This document shows, piece by piece, positions 1-5,327 of a DNA stretch of 5,341 nt (position 1 is its first letter; each line of letters opens with the position of its first letter). Source of the DNA: an uncultured Bacillota bacterium (lineage in GTDB: Bacteria; Bacillota; Clostridia; Peptostreptococcales; Anaerovoracaceae); the NCBI GenBank assembly GCA_902465215.1, contig CABQMM010000111.1:1-5341 (forward strand), read 5' to 3'. Both the position numbers and the translations under genes were made by a program. The notes beneath the pieces are model-generated. The model worked only from the letters and a program-made list of their open reading frames with translations, ran no database searches and had not been told where the DNA came from.

Positions 1-857
1 AAGTAAAACAGTGGTATGACGGTTATCTGTTCAATGATTTTGAGATCTATAACCCGTGGAGCATCATCAACTATGTATATGACCATGACCGCAAGATTAC
101 GAAGTTTGCGCTGCCATACTGGTCGAATTCTTCTTCCAACAGCATCATTCGTGAAATGGTCGGAGAGGCTGATGAGGATGCAAAGCGTGACTTGGAAACT
201 TTGATTAATGGCGGGACGATAGAAAAACGTGTGCATGAGGACATTACCTACGGCGATATTCATCAGACGCAGGACAATCTTTGGAACTTCTTGTTCTTTA
301 CGGGATATCTGAAAAAAGTCGGCGAACGCGAAGAACGCAAGAAGCTATACTTGGAAATGAAAATCCCGAATATAGAAATCGCATCAATCTACGAAGATTC
401 CATTTCCTATTGGTTCGAGCAGAGAATAAAAGAAACCGACCGCAGCCCATTAAAACATGCACTGGAAACGGGCGATTGCGAAGCAGCGGAGGACTTCATT
501 AACACTCAGCTTGCGGACACCATCAGCTACTACGATTATGCCGAGAATTTCTATCATGGCTTTATGGCGGGACTTCTTGTGAATATCGGCGGCTACCGCG
601 TGAAATCCAACCGCGAGAGCGGAAACGGCAGACCCGACATCGTGATGACGGAATCAAAATTCAGAGGCAGAGCGATGATTTTGGAACTGAAAATTTCAGA
701 CACGATTCAGGGAATGGAAAAGAAGTGTGAGGAAGCCCTTACGCAGATGGAAGAGCAGAAATATGAAAGATCGCTTGAAGAAGACTGCTATCAGCCGATT
801 TTAAAGTATGCCATCTGCTTCTTTAAGAAAAGATGCATGGTAAAGAAAGCGGAATAA
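1..857 (+). CDS. AAA-ATPase-like / PD-(D/E)XK nuclease family protein (5' partial)
   Basis: The reading frame is open from base 3 to the TAA at 855-857, giving the last 284 residues of a protein cut by the left edge of the window. The visible N-terminal part (WYDGYLF...EIYNPWSI, PYW-N-SSN, LINGG, FTGYLK) matches the C-terminal end of the AAA-ATPase-like domain (PF09820) as I recall it. The rest is the PD-(D/E)XK nuclease superfamily domain (PF08011, former DUF1703). Counting from the codon at base 3, likely nuclease-fold acidic residues are Glu181 (YAENFYHG), Asp212 (GRPDIVM) and Glu228-x-Lys230 (ILELKIS), so the core is intact. Family members are usually about 500-580 residues, so the missing half should hold the P-loop ATPase. 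The ending KYAICFFKKRCMVK is typical, so the 3' end looks native. These genes are often multicopy in Clostridia and Bacteroidetes; their cellular role is not established. Forty-three bases separate it from the next gene on the same strand. Confidence 0.9.
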   Translation, partial: VKQWYDGYLFNDFEIYNPWSIINYVYDHDRKITKFALPYWSNSSSNSIIREMVGEADEDAKRDLETLINGGTIEKRVHEDITYGDIHQTQDNLWNFLFFTGYLKKVGEREERKKLYLEMKIPNIEIASIYEDSISYWFEQRIKETDRSPLKHALETGDCEAAEDFINTQLADTISYYDYAENFYHGFMAGLLVNIGGYRVKSNRESGNGRPDIVMTESKFRGRAMILELKISDTIQGMEKKCEEALTQMEEQKYERSLEEDCYQPILKYAICFFKKRCMVKKAE

Positions 858-882
858 CGAAAGCAGCGCGGTGCGAAATTGG
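854..882 (+). repeat. Leader-type repeat, copy 1 (upstream of DUF4300 gene)
   Basis: Bases 858-882 match bases 5238-5262 at 23 of 25 positions (A865 versus T5245, T880 versus C5260), with the shared core GCGCGGTGCGAAAT. Similarity extends left to ATAAC (854-858 versus 5231-5235) if a 3-base gap is allowed. This copy starts inside the stop codon of the nuclease gene and ends 18 bases before the ATG of the lipoprotein gene. I do not recognise it as a known riboswitch or binding site. It may be a transcript-leader element or a dispersed intergenic repeat. Confidence 0.65.
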
Positions 883-890
883 ATGATACA

Positions 891-896
891 AGGGGG
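891..896 (+). promoter_or_regulatory. Ribosome binding site selecting the 901 start
   Basis: AGGGGG lies 4 bases before ATG 901. An in-frame GTG at 871 would add ten residues but has no purine-rich site upstream and would put a non-signal sequence ahead of the lipoprotein signal peptide. ATG 901 is therefore preferred. Confidence 0.7.
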
Positions 897-900
897 ATTT

Positions 901-1845
901 ATGAAAAAAAGAAAACAAAACGTGGCACGTTTTTTGTGCCTGCTGATGGTTTGTGCGGTGCTCAGCTGTATGGCAGGCTGCGAGAGGAAGGGCGGAAGTG
1001 AGCCGGCGCAGCCCGCATTGGAAACCGTGACATATTCGAATTTGACGGAGGCGGATTCTCGTGCCTTGCTTTCCGGGCTTCTGGAAAAAAGCGGCGTGGC
1101 AGAGGCGCGCATACAGGCGCTTTTTGCGTGTGTCGATCAGTTTAACGCTGCAGTCAAGCCCGCGTGGCTGACCGACGGATTTGAAAGCGCCGCACCGACC
1201 GAAACGAAATACGATGTGTACGATATGCAGGACGCATGGACGGAAACACAGGGGAGTTTCGCCGGGTATAACTGCCGCATCACTGCATACAGCCTGCTCG
1301 GCGAATTTTTGGGTGTGGGCGCGGATCAGCCGCAGACGCAGGGGAAAGAACTGCTTTTTGTGGATTTGGATACCATTGCGCGGCATCCGGAGGTTCTTTT
1401 TGATGACAGTACCGCAGGCTTCTGCGCACTGTTCGCGCCTGTCGAGGCGGCGGACGGCACCGAAACCGGGGCACAGGTACAGGCACTGCAGGAGGGCTGG
1501 GCTTCCCGCGGCGTGACCTTCGCAGACAGCGAGGCACACTTGATTTCTGTCATTTTTCACGATAAATTCTCGGATGACGAAAACACGCTCTCTGTCGGAC
1601 ACGCGGGTGTTCTGCTGCCATCGGAGGACGGCACGCTGTATTTTCTCGAAAAGGTGGCGTTTCAAGAGCCGTATCGGCTGTTAAAATTTCAGAATAGGAC
1701 GGAGCTGAGCGATTATCTGATGGAAAAATACGATACCGCATGGGGACAGGATACCACGCGTCCTTTCATCATGGAAAACGATGCTTTGCTGGAAGGCTTC
1801 CGGCAGAATCCATTGGAGAAACCGGAAGTTAAAGAAGGAAATTGA
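901..1845 (+). CDS. DUF4300 family lipoprotein
   Basis: This 314-residue protein begins with a lipoprotein signal peptide: a basic n-region (MKKRKQ), a hydrophobic core at about residues 9-22, and a lipobox Met-Ala-Gly-Cys with Cys27 as the probable lipidated residue (Cys23 after Val-Leu-Ser is an alternative). It should be anchored on the outer face of the membrane. The mature part matches my memory of DUF4300 (PF14133) along its length: TYSNLTEADS near residue 44, GYNCRIT at 122-128, LISVIFH at 214-220, VGHAGVL at 232-238, FQEPYRLLKFQNRTELSDYL at 254-273, and RPFIMENDALLEGF near the end. It looks complete. DUF4300 has no known biochemical function. The conserved Cys125 followed by His234 in an H-x-G-V-L context resembles the Cys/His order of NlpC/P60-like papain folds, which is only a hypothesis. 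The next gene follows after 2 bases. No convincing promoter was found upstream, so readthrough from the nuclease gene is possible. Confidence 0.88.
   Translation: MKKRKQNVARFLCLLMVCAVLSCMAGCERKGGSEPAQPALETVTYSNLTEADSRALLSGLLEKSGVAEARIQALFACVDQFNAAVKPAWLTDGFESAAPTETKYDVYDMQDAWTETQGSFAGYNCRITAYSLLGEFLGVGADQPQTQGKELLFVDLDTIARHPEVLFDDSTAGFCALFAPVEAADGTETGAQVQALQEGWASRGVTFADSEAHLISVIFHDKFSDDENTLSVGHAGVLLPSEDGTLYFLEKVAFQEPYRLLKFQNRTELSDYLMEKYDTAWGQDTTRPFIMENDALLEGFRQNPLEKPEVKEGN
1835..1839 (+). promoter_or_regulatory. Ribosome binding site selecting the 1848 start
   Basis: AAGGA ends 8 bases before ATG 1848. A TTG at 1842 in the same frame is only 2 bases away from it, too close to be used. The site lies inside the last codons of the DUF4300 gene, consistent with coupled translation of the two lipoproteins. 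Confidence 0.75.
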
Positions 1846-1847
1846 CG

Positions 1848-3035
1848 ATGACATTAAAACGAAGAGGGAAAAGAGTTATTTGTTTCGGTATGATGATTTT
1901 GCTGCTGCAGCTTTGTGCATGCACGAATAAGCAGAAGCCGACGGACGATGTCGATCCGGTCGGCACGGAAACGGAAAATTACGAAATACCGGAGGCCTAT
2001 ACAGAGGTTTTGGACGCGTATGCCAAACTGTTATTGGGAACCGGGGAGATTACAGAAAAGACCGGACCGGTCGGCATCAACAGCGCCATTGATCTCCTGT
2101 CCGCACTGGACGGGGCGGGTATGGCCGCGGAAGCGCCTTATCGCTGCGGTTATCTTCTCAAGGATCTCAACGATGACGGTGTGCCGGAGCTTTTGATCGG
2201 AGAAATCTCCGCTGCCGGAAAGTATGAGCAGGAAAACGGCGTGAGCTACAGCGGCAGCATCGTGCAGGCGGTATATACCCTCGCGGACGGAGAAGCGCTG
2301 AATATTCTGGAGGGTTGGGGACGAAATCGCTATGACTGGACAGATGTCGGACACTTTTTTAACCGGGCATCCGCGGGCGCCGCACATTATATTTTCGCCG
2401 ATTACAAGCTTTCGAAGGACGGCAGGGGGCTGGACTGCGACGGCTACTGGTTTACCTACGATCAGGAGGACGGTGAAGAGGTCCGGCTGCAGCACTATTA
2501 CAATACAAGCGGAGAGTGGGATCCGGCGGCTTCCGAGCAAATCAGCGCGGACGAGTTTCAAAGTGCAGAGGCGAAGCTGGAAAAGAAGATTGCCATGCTT
2601 CCACTGACGCCGTTTTCGCAATATAAATCGGAAAATGTAGATCCTATGGGCGTTCCGGCTGTTTTGCGCGCGGCATGGGCGAATTTCTTTGTTGCGGGAT
2701 ACCAAAGCCATGACGAATATATGCTTTCGGAGGAGGAGAGTGCCGCGAAGGTCGCGTTCTTCGCGCAAAAACCACTGAAGAATTTTCGCGTACTGAATCT
2801 TGAATTTGTGGATGCGGATGAGGACGGCAATGTGCTGTTCCAAACAAAGAGCATGTATAAGCAAAAGGAGCTGATGCCGGATTGCCCGCTGGTCGTGCAG
2901 GGAGTATTTTACGGCAGCATCCCAAACTGGGGCGTTTCCTATGAGGACGAAACAGGAGAAGTCAGGACATATTCCGTATCGGTAAGCGGCATGGATGGCT
3001 CAATCGTGCTGAGTCCGATTTCGGTCACGAAATAA
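1848..3035 (+). CDS. Lipoprotein with DxNxDGxxE calcium-loop-like motif, function unknown
   Basis: This 395-residue protein starts at ATG 1848, 2 bases after the DUF4300 stop. Its signal peptide has basic residues (MTLKRRGKR), a hydrophobic core at about residues 10-22, and a lipobox Leu-Cys-Ala-Cys with Cys25 as the likely lipidated residue. A polar linker rich in Asp, Thr and Glu follows. Residues 106-117 read DLNDDGVPELLI, the loop (D-x-N-x-D-G-x-x-E-L) seen in many clostridial surface lipoproteins and similar to the calcium loops of EF-hand and dockerin proteins. A second, weaker loop, DADEDGNVL, is at 322-330. Aromatic-rich stretches (YWFTYDQEDG near 200-209, GVFYGSIPNWGVSYEDETG near 352-370) suggest a beta-rich extracytoplasmic fold. 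No enzyme motif was recognised. It is probably co-transcribed with the DUF4300 gene and ends before a strong terminator. Calcium binding is inferred from the motif only. Confidence 0.85.
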   Translation: MTLKRRGKRVICFGMMILLLQLCACTNKQKPTDDVDPVGTETENYEIPEAYTEVLDAYAKLLLGTGEITEKTGPVGINSAIDLLSALDGAGMAAEAPYRCGYLLKDLNDDGVPELLIGEISAAGKYEQENGVSYSGSIVQAVYTLADGEALNILEGWGRNRYDWTDVGHFFNRASAGAAHYIFADYKLSKDGRGLDCDGYWFTYDQEDGEEVRLQHYYNTSGEWDPAASEQISADEFQSAEAKLEKKIAMLPLTPFSQYKSENVDPMGVPAVLRAAWANFFVAGYQSHDEYMLSEEESAAKVAFFAQKPLKNFRVLNLEFVDADEDGNVLFQTKSMYKQKELMPDCPLVVQGVFYGSIPNWGVSYEDETGEVRTYSVSVSGMDGSIVLSPISVTK

Positions 3036-3044
3036 GCCGGCAGA

Positions 3045-3068
3045 CATAAAAGCATAAAAGTATAAAAG
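3045..3068 (+). repeat. Three tandem copies of an octamer next to the terminator
   Basis: CATAAAAG at 3045-3052 and 3053-3060 is followed by TATAAAAG at 3061-3068. The last copy overlaps the left arm of the terminator hairpin. On the minus strand the array reads as successive CTTTTAT units directly after the hairpin, extending the T-rich tail for transcripts from the minus-strand regulator gene. Confidence 0.7.
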
Positions 3069-3102
3069 CAGCGGGTCTCCCATATGGAGACTCGCTGCTT
3101 TT
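3064..3102. terminator. Bidirectional intrinsic terminator between converging genes
   Basis: Bases 3064-3080 pair with 3086-3102 over 17 positions, with one G-U wobble and no mismatch, around the 5-base loop CATAT. The outer pairs are AAAA/TTTT. Transcripts from the left end in a TTTTAT tail (3099-3104). Transcripts from the right read the opposite strand and meet CTTTTATACTTTTATG. It lies between the stop of the second lipoprotein (3035) and the stop of the regulator (3128) and so serves both operons. The 92-base interval around it holds no gene. Confidence 0.9.
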
Positions 3103-3127
3103 ATCGGAGGCGGTGCGCCCCGTGCGG

Positions 3128-4495
3128 TTAAGGGCGCGCATCCTGTCGGTCTTTTTCTTTCATCATCATAGCGTAGGCCAGAAGCTCTTTGCGGGATTTA
3201 ATCCCAAGCTTGCTGTAGATATTGGCATTGTGGTATTTGAGCGTATTGGAAGTAATGGCGCAGATTTCCTGAATCTGCTTGCTGGTTTTGCCGTCAAGAT
3301 ACAGATTGAAGATATCCAGCTCTTTTCCGGTGAGATTTGCGAGGCAGTCCTTAAAATGCCGATATTCTTCTTCATTGATCTCCCTGTTCTGCGTTTGAAC
3401 CAGACGATTGATTTCCTCCTGCAGCTGTTTGATTTCCTTCTCCGTTTCACCGTCCTTTTGGGCAAGGAAGTCCAAAAGGTCATCGATTTCAGCCATATTG
3501 ATGCGAGGAGCTTGGAAATTGCCCTTTTGAATCTGCTCCAGACTTCGCAGCAGCGGCACTAAAAAGTGATGGGTGAAATAAATACAGCCGATCACAGAAA
3601 GTACGATGAGCAGGAACAAAAGGATTCCAAGACGCAGAAGATTGTGCAGGGAATCTGCCGCAAAATCCTTCTCCGGAACCATGATGGCTGTGGTAAACGG
3701 ATTGTCGCCATGAAGATCCTCATAGGTGCTGATCACACCGACATAGGAGTCCGTACCGTCCGAAAAACGGGACAGACCCTTGCTGAAATCTGTGACGGAA
3801 AGATTTTCTTTCGGGAGATAGTAATAGCCGTCGGTCGTTCCGCAGCTGAAAAAGTTCATAAGAACAGCCGGATCGGATTTATAGCTGTTAGAAAGCACCG
3901 CGAGCATGTGTGAAAGCTTGGTCGGCTGCGCAAAGTTCTGCTTGAAATAGCTTTCGGAGACTTCAAAACCGCAGACGCCGTAAAACGTCCCGTCCGTGCC
4001 TGTGATCGGAATCGCAATGTGCATCGCGCGTTCGGACATGCCGGGCAAGGTGATAAAATCCGTAAAGGAACAAGCATTGTCAAGCGGAAGCGAAGCTTTT
4101 TGGGCGGCAAGCGCGTAACCCCAAAAGACATCACTGTCAAGCTCTAACTTCCATTTTCGGTGCGGCATGACGCCATGCTGCTTTGCGACCTCGGAACTCC
4201 CGCGATAACAGAGAGCCTCGCGGTGATCGATTTCATAACCGTTGATTTGAAGATAAAGTCCGCTTTTTGAGGACGCGGCATTCGGCGCGGAGGTATTGAC
4301 CGTGGTATCGAGCATAAAAAAAGCGCCGGAACAGTCCGCCTGCATCAGATACTGGTGAACCGTGTCAAACAGGAAGTCTTCCAGAGATTCCATCTTCTTA
4401 TGGGAATTCAAAAGCGAAAAGAAGTCCGTATGCTGCTCGGAGAGCCAGCTCTCGATTCCGAAGGAAAGATCCTCCGAAAAGTGAATTCCCATCAT
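3128..4495 (-). CDS. Membrane-anchored LuxR-type regulator with Cache-like sensor, N-terminus apparently lost
   Basis: Counted from ATG 4495 the protein has 455 residues. Residues 1-280 look extracytoplasmic, with a Cache-like pattern (GTDGTFYGVCGFEVSESYF at 166-184). One membrane segment follows at about 289-308 (LGILLFLLIVLSVIG...), then a HAMP-like and charged coiled-coil linker at about 309-375. A LuxR-type helix-turn-helix lies at about 388-447: LTGKELDIFNLYLDGKTSKQ, then TSNTLKYHNANIYSKLGIKS. The family layout is membrane segment, sensor, membrane segment, linker, HTH; here the first membrane segment is absent. ATG 4495 lacks a ribosome binding site, and HLSMMGIHFSEDL reads like the middle of a sensor region. 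The frame stays open to an ATG at 5026, but the extra 177 residues are codon-for-codon antisense to the plus-strand gene and look unlike protein. The gene is probably 5'-truncated near 4495-4510. Its ligand and targets are unknown. Confidence 0.75.
   Translation of the reverse strand: MMGIHFSEDLSFGIESWLSEQHTDFFSLLNSHKKMESLEDFLFDTVHQYLMQADCSGAFFMLDTTVNTSAPNAASSKSGLYLQINGYEIDHREALCYRGSSEVAKQHGVMPHRKWKLELDSDVFWGYALAAQKASLPLDNACSFTDFITLPGMSERAMHIAIPITGTDGTFYGVCGFEVSESYFKQNFAQPTKLSHMLAVLSNSYKSDPAVLMNFFSCGTTDGYYYLPKENLSVTDFSKGLSRFSDGTDSYVGVISTYEDLHGDNPFTTAIMVPEKDFAADSLHNLLRLGILLFLLIVLSVIGCIYFTHHFLVPLLRSLEQIQKGNFQAPRINMAEIDDLLDFLAQKDGETEKEIKQLQEEINRLVQTQNREINEEEYRHFKDCLANLTGKELDIFNLYLDGKTSKQIQEICAITSNTLKYHNANIYSKLGIKSRKELLAYAMMMKEKDRQDARP
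4400..4492. repeat. 11-base inverted repeat inside the regulator gene
   Basis: ATGGGAATTCA at 4400-4410 recurs as its exact reverse complement at 4482-4492, separated by 71 bases. Both arms are in coding sequence close to the suspected joint near 4500. A pair of this length at this distance could occur by chance, and no function is assigned. Confidence 0.5.
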
Positions 4496-4510
4496 AGACA
4501 AGTGATTCCG
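4496..4510. other. Suspected rearrangement joint between two divergent, 5'-truncated genes
   Basis: To the left, minus-strand coding for a sensor domain begins abruptly without its signal-anchor segment. To the right, plus-strand coding begins with no ribosome binding site or promoter. No intergenic sequence lies between them. A deletion that removed a divergent promoter region and both 5' ends would give this picture, as would an inversion or an assembly chimera. The exact position cannot be fixed by eye. Confidence 0.45.
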
Positions 4511-5170
4511 ATGTATTTTAATATCCTTTTGGAAGACAGTCTGCTGCCGCTCTTGAAGGAAGTCGTGCCAAAAAAAAACGACGGCGTGCTTGAAAAAAGC
4601 AAGGACTATATTTTCGCGACAGACGGGCCGAACGGAAGCGGCTTTTATCTGACCTGGCAGCGCGAGGACGGCACAGAGGAACGGGCGCAGTATTTCATCC
4701 CGAACGATCGGAGATTCAGCACCGTCCTGACGATCATGGAGGAAATCGCAAACCCTATCGGCAGAGAAATCGTTTATTACGACCCACCGGAGCTGAACGG
4801 CATCTACATGAAGAACCATGGTGGCTTTTTCAGCAAAAAGAAGCACTATTCCTACCAGTTGACCTTTGATACCGCTCTGCCGGATGAGGAGCCGCTCACA
4901 CAGCCTCGATGGAGATTGAACGCCTATTACTATCAGGACGGCGTCGAGGAAGGAAAACACGCTCTCGTGACGGAGCAGATCTGGAAACCGGTGCAGAAAA
5001 TCTGCGAGGATCTGGAGCTGGATCAATGCCCGTCTGCCGCGTGGGACGACAAGGTCAATGTCACCTTATACTATACCGACGGCAAATATCAGATCGTCAG
5101 ACCGGACAAGCAGACAATGGAAGCTTTGCGTGTCTACTTCGACGAGCTGGTCAGAGATATCAGCGAGTAA
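4511..5170 (+). CDS. Hypothetical protein, possibly 5'-truncated
   Basis: From ATG 4511 this encodes 219 residues; I do not recognise the family. The sequence looks truly coding: balanced composition, many Tyr, Asp and Glu residues, and beta-strand-like segments such as NGSGFYLTWQREDG (41-54), EIVYYDPPELNGIY (86-99), WRLNAYYYQDGVEEGKH (124-140) and KVNVTLYYTDGKYQIVRP (171-188), ending in an amphipathic helix (QTMEALRVYFDELV). No signal peptide, membrane segment or catalytic motif is visible. The frame is open back to an ATG at 4355, but that stretch is antisense to the regulator gene and is read as a shadow. ATG 4511 and the in-frame GTG 4502 both lack a ribosome binding site, so the true start may have been lost at the joint near 4500. 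A run of nine A (4570-4578) lies in codons 20-23. A terminator-like hairpin overlaps the stop codon. Confidence 0.65.
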   Translation: MYFNILLEDSLLPLLKEVVPKKNDGVLEKSKDYIFATDGPNGSGFYLTWQREDGTEERAQYFIPNDRRFSTVLTIMEEIANPIGREIVYYDPPELNGIYMKNHGGFFSKKKHYSYQLTFDTALPDEEPLTQPRWRLNAYYYQDGVEEGKHALVTEQIWKPVQKICEDLELDQCPSAAWDDKVNVTLYYTDGKYQIVRPDKQTMEALRVYFDELVRDISE

Positions 5171-5195
5171 GCGTTACCGCGGCCTTTTCTTTTTT
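5163..5195 (+). terminator. Probable intrinsic terminator overlapping the stop codon
   Basis: GCG-(A)-GTAA at 5163-5170 pairs with TTACCGC at 5174-5180 around a GCG loop, a 7-pair stem with one bulged A. It is followed, after GGCC, by TTTTCTTTTTT (5185-5195). The stem is short and the T tract is 4 bases away, so the terminator would be weak. Confidence 0.45.
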
Positions 5196-5197
5196 GC

Positions 5198-5226
5198 TTG
5201 TTTCTTTGGACAGATTCCAGTATACT
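5198..5226 (+). promoter_or_regulatory. Predicted housekeeping-sigma promoter for the right-end gene
   Basis: TTGTTT (5198-5203) and TATACT (5221-5226) are separated by 17 bases and resemble the -35 and -10 hexamers of vegetative sigma factor. Transcription would start near 5233, giving a leader of about 95 bases ahead of ATG 5328. The -35 directly follows the T tract of the preceding terminator. Confidence 0.6.
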
Positions 5227-5230
5227 ATAG

Positions 5231-5262
5231 ATAACGGCGAAAGCTGCGCGGTGCGAAATCGG
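5231..5262 (+). repeat. Leader-type repeat, copy 2
   Basis: This is the second copy of the 25-base sequence at 858-882 (here 5238-5262), plus the shared ATAAC (5231-5235) with a 3-base insertion. It begins at the predicted transcription start, so it would form the first part of the messenger leader. In this copy, but not clearly in the first, its right half can pair with downstream sequence. Confidence 0.65.
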
Positions 5263-5275
5263 CATGGCCGGTTTC
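5255..5275 (+). promoter_or_regulatory. Leader hairpin upstream of the right-end gene
   Basis: GAAATCGG (5255-5262) can pair with CCGGTTTC (5268-5275) over eight positions with one G-U wobble, around the loop CATGG. A competing shorter stem, GCCGG/CCGGC (5267-5271 with 5275-5279), uses some of the same bases. No T tract follows, so this is not a terminator. No known riboswitch consensus was recognised. Confidence 0.4.
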
Positions 5276-5312
5276 CGGCGGCGCTGGGAAAGTGTGGATA
5301 CGAGGACTGAGA

Positions 5313-5318
5313 AAGGAG
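5313..5318 (+). promoter_or_regulatory. Ribosome binding site for the right-end gene
   Basis: AAGGAG, within GAAAGGAGCT, ends 9 bases before ATG 5328. This is strong and well spaced, and supports the start of the truncated gene at the window edge. Confidence 0.75.
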
Positions 5319-5327
5319 CTGCGGTCT

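Noticed and set aside
775..807. TTGAAG and TAAAGT as a promoter for the lipoprotein pair
   Set aside because: The spacer is 21 bases, too long for a normal sigma-70-type promoter, and no better pair was seen before 901.
871..900. GTG start at 871 for the DUF4300 gene
   Set aside because: It has no ribosome binding site, lies inside the shared repeat, and would precede the signal peptide with unrelated residues; ATG 901 has AGGGGG at a workable distance.
823..1665. Long minus-strand open frame opposite the DUF4300 gene
   Set aside because: Its translation is rich in Arg, His, Cys and Gln and lacks motifs, while the plus strand carries a recognisable family with a good start.
1936..1964. GCCGAC/GTCGGC inverted repeat at the start of the second lipoprotein
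   Set aside because: A short 6-base match within coding sequence of biased composition, with no T tract or conserved context.
2031..2864. Long minus-strand open frame opposite the second lipoprotein
   Set aside because: No motif or ribosome binding site, and composition typical of an antisense shadow.
3064..3117. AAAGCAGCG and GCGGTGCG near the terminator as a third copy of the 25-base leader element
   Set aside because: Only separate 8-9 base matches, about 30 bases apart instead of overlapping as in the element, and AAAGCAGCG belongs to the terminator stem.
4355..4510. Plus-strand extension of the unidentified gene back to ATG 4355
   Set aside because: It is antisense to regulator residues that fit the sensor domain, and the plus-strand translation there is Arg/Lys-rich and unlike the rest of the protein.
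5305..5315. CTGAGA in the leader, reminiscent of a thiamine pyrophosphate riboswitch
   Set aside because: The other conserved TPP segments and their order are absent, and the leader is too short for the full aptamer.
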